A stretch of 64,000 nucleotides of DNA from NCBI GenBank assembly GCA_022792885.1, contig JAAWBX010000038.1, positions 1-64,000 of the forward strand. Reading direction: 5' to 3'. The position numbers and the translations under genes are program-made. The notes under the pieces are model-generated. The model made no database searches, was not told the origin of the DNA, and saw only the letters and a program-made list of their open reading frames with translations. The DNA comes from Lachnospiraceae bacterium (GTDB lineage Bacteria; Bacillota; Clostridia; Lachnospirales; Lachnospiraceae). Below, one piece after another: positions 15,301 through 22,574 of the stretch (its first letter is position 1; every line of letters starts with the position of its first letter).

Positions 15301-16529
15301 GTGGAAGTATGGCCGCTGACAATCGTCACCCTCTGGACGCTCTGCGGTTCATAATAAGGAGCGCTTAACTCCGTGACCGTGTAAACGCCCGGCATCAAAG
15401 AAAGCTCCGCCGTGCCGTCCTCCCCGGTCGTGACCGTCTCGTCCACGCCGTTTCCGGAGATGTGAAACCGGATCCCGGATACCGCGCCGTCTTCGGAGGT
15501 CTTCTGAATGCGCCCGGTACCGTAGGTTTCGGTATCGATTTTGAGATAACAATACACCGGGTCCGAAGCCCCCGACACCATCGTCTGCTTTCCAACGCTG
15601 CCCCAGAGAAGCATCTCCTCACAGCCCGTGTTGACCTTCTTCTGCGCCGTCACCGTCACAGGCTCAATTCTCATCCGGTCGCTGACCAACGTATACCGGT
15701 TTCCCTCCCGGCTTACCGTGATCCCCTCCGCCTGAAACACAAGGTCCGATAAGGTATTCTTGTCATCGATGAGGGTCAAGCGGTAATCGCCCCGGTCCGG
15801 GTCGTAATTTAACGTATACGTCTCCGCCCGGGCCTCGCTCCTGGCCGCAAAGCCGGGGATCGTGTAGTGTTCGGCCATCCGCTCTAAAATCCAGTCGTAA
15901 CACTGCTCGGCCGGCCGCCCGGTCAGCGAACACCGGTAGGTATCCGCCTCGATCCCGTTTGCGTCGTGTAAATCGGCAGGACTTGTTCTTAATTGCTGCT
16001 GGTATTCCCAGATAATCGTCTGGGTGGCAAACGCGTAGTCATCCTCATTCGTCCCCGCAACCGGGGACGCTTTCCCCTCATGCCACCCGTACATCAAAAC
16101 CATCATAACTCCGAACCGGGCGTCTATGGGAAGATTGCGGAAATAGGCGCTGTTTGTGCCGTTTTCGGAAACATACCCGTTCCCGCCGTCATACTCCGCC
16201 CCGGATTCCGCGCAGTAAACCGGATGGAGATGCTCCCCATCCTGTAACAGGTATTTCCGCCTGGCCTCGTCCATCGGATCCGCCGCCGTATGGGTATCCA
16301 GATATGTGCTCCCGTCCGGGCGGTAAAAAAGAATCGTCCGTGGGCTTTTACCAAAATAAAAACCGCCGTCGGATCCTACATAACGGTCTCCCACGACGGA
16401 CGTAACGGCTTTCCCCTCCTCGCTGGTCCAGGCAGCGGAAACGGTCGGCAAGGCCGTAACCGCCAGAAGAAAGCTTAACAGAGCAGACAGGACGTGCCTG
16501 CCCGGTGATAAAAAAGCTGTTTTTTTCAA
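12324..16529 (-). CDS. Giant Cna-B repeat surface adhesin with N-terminal thioester domain
   Basis: 1,401 residues from a TTG start with AAAGGAGG upstream. A Sec signal peptide spans about 1-33. Residues about 45-340 contain a thioester domain: Cys106 in VYCAESG and Gln170 in ATQTIIWEY are the expected cross-linking pair. About ten Cna-B/SpaA-type domains follow, each with a (I/V)-K-(T/H)-(D/S) strand start and a closing L-x-Y-G/L-x-x-G then Y-x-V-x-E. The end has a PPATG cell-wall sorting motif, a hydrophobic helix and R-R-F-L-R-K-K. Thioester domains can bond covalently to host or surface amines, and Cna-B domains are stabilised by isopeptide bonds. It is probably anchored by a sortase encoded elsewhere. 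A terminator lies directly upstream. Confidence 0.9.
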   Translation of the reverse strand: MKKTAFLSPGRHVLSALLSFLLAVTALPTVSAAWTSEEGKAVTSVVGDRYVGSDGGFYFGKSPRTILFYRPDGSTYLDTHTAADPMDEARRKYLLQDGEHLHPVYCAESGAEYDGGNGYVSENGTNSAYFRNLPIDARFGVMMVLMYGWHEGKASPVAGTNEDDYAFATQTIIWEYQQQLRTSPADLHDANGIEADTYRCSLTGRPAEQCYDWILERMAEHYTIPGFAARSEARAETYTLNYDPDRGDYRLTLIDDKNTLSDLVFQAEGITVSREGNRYTLVSDRMRIEPVTVTAQKKVNTGCEEMLLWGSVGKQTMVSGASDPVYCYLKIDTETYGTGRIQKTSEDGAVSGIRFHISGNGVDETVTTGEDGTAELSLMPGVYTVTELSAPYYEPQSVQRVTIVSGHTSTVVFDNVFKRGSLEVIKTSEDRLNEGVKFHLYGTSLSGRPVDEYAVTDAAGVARFEEVLISGSTPYILEEVETAERYVIPEAQTAPIEWETVTKRSFSNVLKKFRVKVTKSDEETGMAQGDASLSGAVYGLYKDGQLIDTYTTDEAGQFTTKEYWCGDDWTIREIRPSEGYLLDPTEYPVGAESKRYAVERNHLALDVKESAIRGNIALIKHTDTGETQIETPETGAVFEVYLKAAGSYEAAEETERDLLTCDENGFARTKDLPYGLYTVKQTFGWEGRELMKPFDVNIREAGKTYRYLINNACFESYIKVVKTDAETGKVIPLAGAGFQIYDPEGNPVTMVFPYPEVTEIDTFYTAQDGTLITPQTLAYGTGYSLVEVQAPYGYVLNSEPVFFDVVPENAGEESGVTVIEVERANPAQKGRIAVSKSGEILKSVEENAGFYRPVFEEAGLAGAVYEIAAAEDIYTGDGTLRAGKGEVVDTVTTGENGTAVSKELYLGRYEVRETEAPFGFVRDPSPKTVELVYAGQETVVTETAVDFYNERQRAAVELIKELEVNEAYSIGENGELFEVTFGLYAETEITAADGSGIPADGLIEMISLDENGRGIVTTDLPVGNYYVKEIAANAAYHWDDTKYPVLFTYAGPDAAVVHLVANEGEVICNPIRYGRVNGRKTDEEGKGLSGATIGIFQMGTTEFTRETAIEIVVSAEDGGFSFEEVPYGEWVIREIESPNGFILSKEEISVTVGEAGETVEIELTNRRIRGNLSLIKIDEEDPAKKLSGAVFEVYEDKNGNGTLEEEDSLSGEMKEEESGSYRMEGLSYGTYLVREKEAPEGYFLDGNLYAVSVEEDGKTYLIENRAGAGFVNVPKKGDLKITKTSSDYQVEGFSFRVTGPDGYDEVFQTDRNGEIFLEGLRIGDYSVSEVSDSRSAAYLLPADKTVIISTGMTAAVSFHNERRMPPATGDASAPGFWLCLAGASTACAVFGGRRFLRKKNS

Positions 16530-16547
16530 GGTTTCAACCTCCTTTAC

Positions 16548-16580
16548 AAAAAATCCCCCTGTCCGGTAAAACAGGGGGAA
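16548..16580 (-). terminator. Terminator placed directly before the adhesin start
   Basis: TCCCCCTGT pairs with ACAGGGGGA around an eight-base loop and is followed on the minus strand by TTTTTT. The T-run ends about 18 bases before the adhesin TTG start, leaving room only for the ribosome-binding site and none for a promoter. Adhesin mRNA must therefore pass through this hairpin. Confidence 0.75.
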
Positions 16581-16597
16581 AAACTATACAACTTTGG

Positions 16598-17599
16598 TTA
16601 CACGAAGAGGAAATAAATGGAATAGACGCCATTCCCCCTCGGTTCACAGTAGATATGAAACGCCGTGACCGCCTCCATCCCGTAAGAAGCCAGGTTCCCG
16701 GCCGTATGAAAGCGGATATAGCTTTCCAGGCTCTGCTTTAAGGCCGCGCCCTGATGGCTTTCCGACGCCGTGACCGGGTTCCACCAGGAGGCGTTGTCCG
16801 GTGTGAGGGAAGCATCCCAGGCATAGCCCATCGACCGGCCTGCCGCGATTCCGTCTGCCTGAATCGCATCGATATCAAAGACGTAATCGTAAGGCCCCTT
16901 CAGCACGGTTTCTTCGGGAACTTCGGCCGGTTCCGACGGTGCGGGCGCGGGCGTTTCTGCGGCCGGCGTCTCTTTCGGAGGCTTTACTGCGGATTCTGTA
17001 GACCGAGGCATTTCCTCTGAAGCCGGCGCAGGCGTTTCTTCCGGCGCTGACGCAGATTCTTCTTTCGGAACCGGCGCAGGGCTTTCCGTTCCGGATACTT
17101 CTTTCACCGGCGTGGTTCCGGCTCCGGCAAGAGTCTCCTTCGCGGCCGTTCCCGGCCGTTGCGTACCCTTCCCGGAGCGGGACACGGAAACCTCCTCCTT
17201 CCCCGCAACACCTTCCGCCGACAACGGCGGTTCCTCCGCCTGGGCGTCTCCCGTTTTCAGACCTTCCGCTTGCTGCCCCGGCGCCTGAAAAGCCCCATCG
17301 GTTCCCGTCAACGCTTTCCGGATGCCTTTCACGGATGCCAAAAGGCTCCTCGTTCCGGTCCGAATCCCATCTTGCCCGACCTCCTCCGCTTCTACGGTCT
17401 CCTTCCAGCCCTTCGTTTCTTTGCAGGCTTTTCCTTCCTCGCGGATCTTCCCTTCCTCTGTTTCCGAAGAAACCGCCTTCTTCTCCCGCCCGTTTCCGGC
17501 TTCGGTCCGGGCCGCCCCGGCCGCCGAACAGCCGCCCAACAAAAGCACCAGCAGACCTCCCGCCAAAAGCATCCCTTTCGTTCTCTTCATTCGTTTCAA
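16598..17599 (-). CDS. Lipoprotein with a long disordered linker, conjugative-element type
   Basis: 333 residues. A basic N-terminus and a hydrophobic segment end in the lipobox LLGGC, so the mature protein should be lipid-anchored at Cys24. Residues about 30-225 are low-complexity, rich in Glu/Lys and then Pro/Ala/Glu repeats of the A-P-x-P-x-E type, a likely cell-wall-spanning spacer. The C-terminal 100 residues are folded-looking (Y-D-Y-V-F-D-I-D-A-I, Y-A-W-D-A-S-L-T-P-D-N-A-S-W-W, a closing I-Y-F-L-F-V). Similar lipoproteins accompany Cna-B proteins in CTn elements; the function is unknown. The ATG has GGAGG upstream. Confidence 0.7.
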   Translation of the reverse strand: MKRMKRTKGMLLAGGLLVLLLGGCSAAGAARTEAGNGREKKAVSSETEEGKIREEGKACKETKGWKETVEAEEVGQDGIRTGTRSLLASVKGIRKALTGTDGAFQAPGQQAEGLKTGDAQAEEPPLSAEGVAGKEEVSVSRSGKGTQRPGTAAKETLAGAGTTPVKEVSGTESPAPVPKEESASAPEETPAPASEEMPRSTESAVKPPKETPAAETPAPAPSEPAEVPEETVLKGPYDYVFDIDAIQADGIAAGRSMGYAWDASLTPDNASWWNPVTASESHQGAALKQSLESYIRFHTAGNLASYGMEAVTAFHIYCEPRGNGVYSIYFLFV

Positions 17600-17638
17600 C
17601 CTCCTTAAAGTTTTATCGTTTCACCGGTCCTGGCCATC

Positions 17639-17667
17639 AGAATACCAGAACCGAAAAGAGCCTTCAA
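17639..17667 (-). promoter_or_regulatory. Candidate promoter of the lipoprotein-adhesin unit
   Basis: Minus-strand -35 TTGAAG (17662-17667) and -10 TATTCT (17639-17644), 17-base spacer, about 40 bases before the lipoprotein ATG. The -10 is imperfect. Confidence 0.4.
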
Positions 17668-17766
17668 GGATGCAAACGACAGAGGGGATTTAGATTGGCA
17701 CAATCTCTTTTCTTCGGGTAGTTCTGGCAGTAGGAAGGGGGTGAGGTGTGGAGAGGGGGACAAAAA

Positions 17767-17777
17767 CGGACGGCTAT
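17767..17777 (+). repeat. 11-base repeat CGGACGGCTAT, copy 1 (downstream of parB)
   Basis: The exact 11-mer recurs at 19585-19595 upstream of parA, so the two copies flank the parAB pair in the same orientation. Candidate partition or operator half-site. Confidence 0.45.
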
Positions 17778-17815
17778 CCACGGTTCTGCCAAAAGGGCAG
17801 AATCCGCCCTTGGCG

Positions 17816-18763
17816 TTATCGTTCTTTCTCCTTCCGCCGTTGTAAGTGCCGGTTGTAAAACTCCAGCGCCTTCACAACAAAGTCCGTCTCCTTCCCCTTA
17901 GGGATTGACCGCGGAATCAGACCCGTGATCCGCCGGTCCAAAAAGGCCGGTTTCTCCCTCTGATTGGGCTTTTCCTCCTGCATGATGCTCTGGATGACCT
18001 CCTCGGAAAGCTTCCCCTCCTGGCTGAATTTCTTCATCTTGATCGCCTGGGCTAACGACGGTGTGGCCACGTTGTACTCCATCGCTTCAAAAAGAATTTC
18101 CTGCTGGTCCTTCGTCAGATAGGAAAGCTCCACCGCGGGACGGAAAGCGATTTGACGCTCATCGACCATCTGTAAGATTTCCGGAATCAGTTCGGTTAAA
18201 CGAATATAACGGCGGATCTGGTCTTTACTTTCTCCTATATGTTTACCTAATTCAACATCCGAACGACCTTTTACTAAATTAGTCGCCATTGGCGACACAT
18301 TTTCTTTTGACGGTCTGCCCGCCTGCCTCTTCATCGCTTCCAACCGCATCTTATAGGCAAACGCTTTCTCACTCGGCAGAATCACCGATCTCTGAAGATT
18401 GCTCTCCACCATGACGATGATTGCCTCGTCGTGGGTCAGTTCCTTAACCTCGCACTTTAATGTCTCCAGCCCAGCCAATTCACAGGCTTTTTTTCGTCGG
18501 TGACCGCTGATTAGCTCATACCGCCCGTCCTCTTTGGGCCGGACCGCAGCCGGCGTCATGACGCCGCTTCTTAACACGCTTTCCACCAGCTGTTCCATGT
18601 CCTCATCCAGCAAAACCTTGAACGGATGGCCCGGAAAGTCGTCAATCTTTGTAAGGGGAATTTCCCTTATCTTACTTAATGCCGCCTCCTCCCGGCTCTC
18701 GTCCGTCTCAAACAGGTCATCGTAAGCGGTCAGTTCGATCTTGGATGCGCGGTTTCTCGCCAA
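17816..18763 (-). CDS. parB: ParB/Spo0J-type partition protein
   Basis: 315 residues from TTG 18763, chosen because GGAGGTG precedes it and the M-A-R-N start then resembles family members; it overlaps parA by 47 bases. The ParB/Srx domain is visible: I-P-L-T-K-I-D-D-F-P-G-H-P-F-K-V then Y-E-L-I-S-G-H-R-R-K-K-A-C-E, the CTP-binding G-H-R-R box. A helix-turn-helix follows (L-G-K-H-I-G-E-S-K-D-Q-I-R-R-Y-I-R-L-T). With ParA it should segregate or stabilise the excised element. The C-terminus is Lys/Arg-rich. Confidence 0.9.
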   Translation of the reverse strand: MARNRASKIELTAYDDLFETDESREEAALSKIREIPLTKIDDFPGHPFKVLLDEDMEQLVESVLRSGVMTPAAVRPKEDGRYELISGHRRKKACELAGLETLKCEVKELTHDEAIIVMVESNLQRSVILPSEKAFAYKMRLEAMKRQAGRPSKENVSPMATNLVKGRSDVELGKHIGESKDQIRRYIRLTELIPEILQMVDERQIAFRPAVELSYLTKDQQEILFEAMEYNVATPSLAQAIKMKKFSQEGKLSEEVIQSIMQEEKPNQREKPAFLDRRITGLIPRSIPKGKETDFVVKALEFYNRHLQRRKEKER

Positions 18764-19544
18764 GCTCCGACACCTCCTTCCCGAGCTCCTTATAAGCGGC
18801 AGCCACCTTGCCGCCTTTGTCATAGGCAAACAGGCTTTTCCCTTCCACGGTGGCTTCTACCGCACGGATGGAATGGGGGATCTGGGTCTCAAACACCTTG
18901 ATTTTCTGCCCGTAGACCCGCCTCACCGTAGCAGTGATCTCTTTGGAAATGTTCGTGCGGGGCATGACCATCGTCATCAAGATTCCGTCAATCCGCAAAG
19001 CGGGATTGATCTGCCGTCGAACCTTAGACACGGAAGATAGCAGCAGCTCTAACCCTTTGGCCGAAAGATAGTGGGGCTGCGCAGGGATAATCACACGGTC
19101 CGCCGCCGCCAACGCGTTAATCGTAAGCATACCAAGGCTCGGCATGCAGTCGATGAAACAATAGTCGTAATTCTTTCTAATCTCTCCCACGCAGGTCTTC
19201 AACACACTTTCCCGGCTTATGGCATGAATCAATCTTACTTCCAGGCCCGACAACTCAATGTTGGACGGGATCAGGTCAACGCCCTCGCTGTGGTGTAAGA
19301 TGCTTTTCGTAACATCAACCGGCCGGTCTTCCAGGATGTCCCGCATAACGGCGGAGAGCGTAACCGGCAGATCGTCCGGCCGGGAAAACCCAAGGGACAT
19401 GGTCAAATTTGCCTGTGCGTCAGCATCCACGAGCAGAACTTTCTTTCCCTGCCGTGCCAGACTGACGCCCAGATTGACCGCCGTCGTGGTTTTGCCCACC
19501 CCGCCTTTCTGGTTAGCCAGAGCAATCACCTTACAATCCGACAT
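18717..19544 (-). CDS. parA: ParA/Soj-type partition ATPase
   Basis: 275 residues. The deviant Walker A is intact (KGGVGKTTT at about 13-21), followed by V-D-A-D-A-Q-A-N and a Walker B region, Y-C-F-I-D-C-M-P-S. The protein binds DNA non-specifically as an ATP dimer and moves ParB-bound DNA. AAGGAGG lies before the ATG. A ParA-ParB pair at one end of the element is usual for Tn1549-like elements and suggests a circular intermediate that is maintained. The palindrome at 19571-19594 lies in the leader. Confidence 0.92.
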   Translation of the reverse strand: MSDCKVIALANQKGGVGKTTTAVNLGVSLARQGKKVLLVDADAQANLTMSLGFSRPDDLPVTLSAVMRDILEDRPVDVTKSILHHSEGVDLIPSNIELSGLEVRLIHAISRESVLKTCVGEIRKNYDYCFIDCMPSLGMLTINALAAADRVIIPAQPHYLSAKGLELLLSSVSKVRRQINPALRIDGILMTMVMPRTNISKEITATVRRVYGQKIKVFETQIPHSIRAVEATVEGKSLFAYDKGGKVAAAYKELGKEVSELGEKPRIQDRTDRLR

Positions 19545-19570
19545 AAACGTTTCCTCCTTTCCTGTGAATT

Positions 19571-19594
19571 TAGCCGTCCTACCCCGGACGGCTA
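19571..19594. repeat. Nine-base palindrome in the parA leader, containing repeat copy 2
   Basis: TAGCCGTCC and GGACGGCTA are separated by six bases, 26 bases upstream of the parA ATG. The right arm is part of the 11-mer CGGACGGCTAT (19585-19595) also found after parB. Candidate operator or parS-like site. Confidence 0.5.
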
Positions 19595-19671
19595 TGTAAA
19601 AACGACGACCTTTTGTATGGAAGCCGACAATATATCCAGGATTCTTGTTTTTCCTTTATATAATAGAAGAA

Positions 19672-19704
19672 ACCCTGCCGTTTCTCCTGAAATCCCCGGC
19701 AGGG
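19672..19704 (-). terminator. Intrinsic terminator after the 107-residue gene
   Basis: CCCTGCCG/CGGCAGGG stem followed on the minus strand by TTTCTTCT. It isolates the upstream small gene from parA. Confidence 0.65.
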
Positions 19705-19713
19705 CCTCTTTCT

Positions 19714-20037
19714 CTATTCTTCCTGATAAAACTCATTCATAAGCCGGACTCCCAAACGGAAGCCATAGACAAAATGGCAATAGGAAAGGATTCCTTCCGC
19801 CTGCCGGTACTTGTCCCTCATCTCTTCCAGCCTTGGGGCTTCTTTCCCCAGCATCTTTTTTAAACGTTCTTCTTCCTGACCGGCCTCCCGGCACAAACGC
19901 CAGTATTCCGGGTCCGCCGGGCAAATCTGCTCGGCCGGGGCAAGCTTCCCGTCATACAATTCCTTTAAAAACGACGCCTTCTGCCCCTTATCCTTCTTAC
20001 CCGTCCTGGTAAACGACGACCGCAAGATTCGATCCAT
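19714..20037 (-). CDS. Small helical element protein (DUF6809-like)
   Basis: 107 residues, helical and charged. The region L-Y-D-G-K-L-A-P-A-E-Q early on and a closing F-V-Y-G-F-R-L-G-V-R-L-M-N-E resemble the DUF6809 family of small Clostridial mobile-element proteins, named here from memory of that closing motif. AAAGGAG lies before the ATG. Function unknown. It sits between the ribbon-helix-helix gene and parA with its own terminator. Confidence 0.6.
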   Translation of the reverse strand: MDRILRSSFTRTGKKDKGQKASFLKELYDGKLAPAEQICPADPEYWRLCREAGQEEERLKKMLGKEAPRLEEMRDKYRQAEGILSYCHFVYGFRLGVRLMNEFYQEE

Positions 20038-20179
20038 CTCTCTTGCTCCTTTCGCAGGTTTTCTTGAAATCTCTTGCCAGACAGGACTACGTATTGTATA
20101 ATATTTACGCAGTTTGCCCGGCTGGGCGGCTGTAGGCGGGAACGGCGTTGTTCCTTACCAAGGGGGCGCCGTTTCCCTG

Positions 20180-20359
20180 CTACTTTTTCAGGCTATCATA
20201 CACCCAATCAATCCCTAAGCGGACCACATCGGAACAGGAAAGGTTCAGCTCCCGCATACATGCGTCAAGCTTTTCCTTCGTTTCGTCGCTTACTCGGACG
20301 AAGATCCGTCTTACCAGAGGATGATCGGACGGTGGACGCCCGGCCCGTTTCTGCGCCAT
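20180..20359 (-). CDS. Ribbon-helix-helix (CopG-like) DNA-binding protein
   Basis: 59 residues from the ATG at 20359, with GGGGTG upstream. An AT-hook-like K-R-A-G-R-P-P-S start precedes a beta strand, R-I-F-V-R-V-S, and two helices (E-T-K-E-K-L-D-A-C-M-R-E-L, C-S-D-V-V-R-L-G-I). This is the CopG/Arc layout. It is the outermost gene on this side of the element and probably regulates it or is an accessory DNA-processing factor. An inverted repeat at about 20138-20177 (GGGAACGGCG with CGCCGTTTCCC) follows the stop. Confidence 0.75.
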   Translation of the reverse strand: MAQKRAGRPPSDHPLVRRIFVRVSDETKEKLDACMRELNLSCSDVVRLGIDWVYDSLKK

Positions 20360-21029
20360 GTTTTCACCCCGCTTTCCTATGCGCACAAATATCATATCGT
20401 TTCCCCTGCGAAACATCAAATCTACAAAAAGGAACCCGCTTTTAAAATACCACTTAAAAACAATGGAACAGACAAAAAACTCTCACGGGATCTATAACCG
20501 GCAGTCCCCTTCGGATGCCCGGCAGCCAAAGGCCCGTTCTTACATAAAGGGCCGTTCCCGTATTGTGGGGACACATACCCAAGGCATGTACGGCCGGGAA
20601 CCGATCCTTCGTCCCGGCCAAAAACGGCAGCATTTGTTCTCAACACCCCCTGCCAGGGAAGTCGCTAAGCAGCAGACTGCTGATCTGCTTCACGGGAATT
20701 TCACCCCTCCGAGGTTCTCTCCGAGCTGCGTACAGGCGTATCATGATCCTTCCGACTGTCATCGCCATATCCGGGGCAACCGGATACTCATAGTCGGGCT
20801 TCTCGCTCTCCCATAAAACAGGGTCTTCGCGTACCGGCTAAAATGGCTCTTCATCAGAATTAACGTCTTAGCGAATGATGGATTCAGTTTTCAAGGTGGT
20901 AAAGAGGCTTTCGAAAAAATACCCCTCCACTTATTGGGAATTTCTCCTGCCATATGACACCCTGTTTTGAAAAACTTTTTTCATTTTTTCATAAAAACTG
21001 CCGGCTGTCCCTTTTACGTCCAAGGCAAG
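20360..21029. other. Gene-free, highly structured segment at the presumed element boundary
   Basis: No gene with a start and ribosome-binding site. Many stable hairpins are visible: GGCCC/GGGCC (20531-20553), TGTG-GGGA-CACA (20564-20575), an eight-base GGCCGGGA/TCCCGGCC stem (20592-20619) and TCCGG/CCGGA around 20775-20790. On the minus strand a 65-codon frame without a start (20837 to 20643, stop 20640-20642) reads like protein (W-E-S-E-K-P-D-Y-E-Y-P-V, then I-R-L-Y-A-A-R-R), but it is preceded by two in-frame stops. Bases 20881-20897 read on the minus strand as ACCTTGAAAACTGAATC. It could be a structured RNA, an oriT region or a relic; the chromosome probably begins near 20,900-21,000. Confidence 0.5.
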
Positions 21030-21067
21030 AAAAAGGCCGCCCACCCGGTTTCCGGGATAGACAGCCA
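21030..21067 (-). terminator. Terminator after the zinc-ribbon gene
   Basis: On the minus strand a GGCTGTC-rich arm pairs, with several G-U pairs, with CCGGGTGGGCGGCC around an AAA loop and is followed by TTTTTCTT. Confidence 0.65.
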
Positions 21068-21074
21068 AAAATTT

Positions 21075-22268
21075 TTATTTTTTCAGGGACGCATTTCTTC
21101 GCTCGTCAAAACACTTTCTTATAAAAGCAACATCCTCCCTGACATCCGAAGAAAAAAAGAAATGCATGCTCTCAAACACCTCCCTGACCTTACCGGCAAC
21201 ATCCTCCTCCCTGTCATCTTCCCGATAAAACATCCGGATAAGCCGGATCCCCCGTTTCCCGCATAGATATTCCTTTAATTCCTCGGTCTTCGCTCCCTCC
21301 GCAAACGTCTCCACTGCAACGCTTTCCTCCGGAAGATACATCTCAATCGGGATCCCAATGACCTCATCCGAATCAAAGCAGACCTTTAACCCCTTCTTTG
21401 CCGCATAAAAACAAACCGCCAGCCGGAGAAAAACACGCCGGTATTCTTTTTCACATACTTCACACCCTTTTTTCTCCTGTACCCGTTCCGAAATCCGTCC
21501 TTTCCAGGAATGTCCAAACGGGCATTTCCACCAAACCGTCCGCCTCGAAGTTCCCAGGATATGCTCCGGCGACAGATCCCCGTTCTTTTTATAATCCCAT
21601 TCATCCAGCAGATATGGAGCCGTCGATGCCAGATCGTTATAACCGGGAAGCACGGCACGGCCCCCGCATACCGGACATCCGCTGCCTTGTACTCGCGAAT
21701 GGATCACGGCTTTCCATTCCCATCCGCATATTCGGCATTTCCACCAGACATTTTTCCGGGATTTCTCACGAATCTGATCCGGCGTCAACGGAAGATTTTT
21801 CTCCGACCATTCTTTTACAAGCTGCGGCTGCTTTGCGACAAGATCGTTAAATCCTTTCCGCATAACCCGGCCCGCACACACCGGACATCCGCTCCCATAG
21901 GAACGATCGGAGACGGATGCCTTCCATTCATGCCCTTCCTTGCATCTCCACCAGATTTTCCGGTTCGTATAAGCCGTAACCATCGTCGGAAGCAGCGGGT
22001 AATTCCGTTCCGACCACTCCGCCGCGATCTGAGGAAACCGAGAGGCCAGGTCATTTATCCCTTCCTTTACCAGACGATGTGAACAATAAGGACAGCCGCT
22101 GCCCCTTACCCGGTTTTTCACACTGGCTTCCCACTCATGTCCGCACGTCCCTTTCCACCACACCCGCCGGTTTGAGCCATAGGTTACGGCCGCGGGAGTA
22201 AGCGGCAGGTTGCGCTCGGACCATTCCCCGACCAGCTCCGGCCGGATATCCGCTAAACGGTTTTTCAT
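21075..22268 (-). CDS. Four-zinc-ribbon protein with a nuclease-like C-terminal domain
   Basis: 397 residues from ATG 22268 (GGAGG six bases before). Four tandem units of about 65-70 residues each read (E/K)-W-x-x-(K/E)-N-x-x-L-x-P, a W-W-(K/R) with C-x-x-x-H or C-x-x-C, and G-C-P-x-C, the DUF4379/treble-clef zinc-ribbon pattern. The tail (I-P-I-E-M-Y-L-P-E-E-S-V-A-V-E-T, later R-G-I-R-L-I-R-M) resembles the Vsr-like endonuclease fold often fused to these ribbons, but the usual E-Y-D-G is replaced by E-T-F-A, so catalysis is doubtful. It lies next to the presumed element boundary. Probably a DNA-binding protein of unknown role. Confidence 0.7.
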   Translation of the reverse strand: MKNRLADIRPELVGEWSERNLPLTPAAVTYGSNRRVWWKGTCGHEWEASVKNRVRGSGCPYCSHRLVKEGINDLASRFPQIAAEWSERNYPLLPTMVTAYTNRKIWWRCKEGHEWKASVSDRSYGSGCPVCAGRVMRKGFNDLVAKQPQLVKEWSEKNLPLTPDQIREKSRKNVWWKCRICGWEWKAVIHSRVQGSGCPVCGGRAVLPGYNDLASTAPYLLDEWDYKKNGDLSPEHILGTSRRTVWWKCPFGHSWKGRISERVQEKKGCEVCEKEYRRVFLRLAVCFYAAKKGLKVCFDSDEVIGIPIEMYLPEESVAVETFAEGAKTEELKEYLCGKRGIRLIRMFYREDDREEDVAGKVREVFESMHFFFSSDVREDVAFIRKCFDERRNASLKK

Positions 22269-22352
22269 GTCGAACCTCCTCATGTTTTGAGTACAGTATA
22301 GGAAAGACCCGACAAAGATTCCAGTCTGCGGCCGGCCCGGTTTTTCTAAAAC

Positions 22353-22392
22353 CAAAAAAGACCCCGGAAGTTTCCTCCCAGAGCCCGGATCT
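22353..22392 (-). terminator. Terminator downstream of lysS
   Basis: AGATCCGGG pairs with CCGGGGTCT (one mismatch) and is followed by TTTTTT on the minus strand. A second, stronger 14-base hairpin without a T-run (TTCAGG..CCTGAA) lies at 22426-22457, nearer lysS. Confidence 0.65.
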
Positions 22393-22574
22393 CAAACGGC
22401 GGTTGCCGCATCCTGTCTTCTTAATTTCAGGCGCAGGGCCGCTGCCCCGCACCTGAATATACCAATTTTTTGTCTCTGCACACATCTTTGCATCATTTGA
22501 TGTAAATTTGATGTAAAGCTGTATTTTCCGGCGTCTTGTATCGTCGCAAAACCCGCATAAAACCTGGCTTTTCG

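Noticed and set aside
14665..15752. Several plus-strand frames opposite the adhesin gene
   Set aside because: Shadows of the repetitive Cna-B coding strand.
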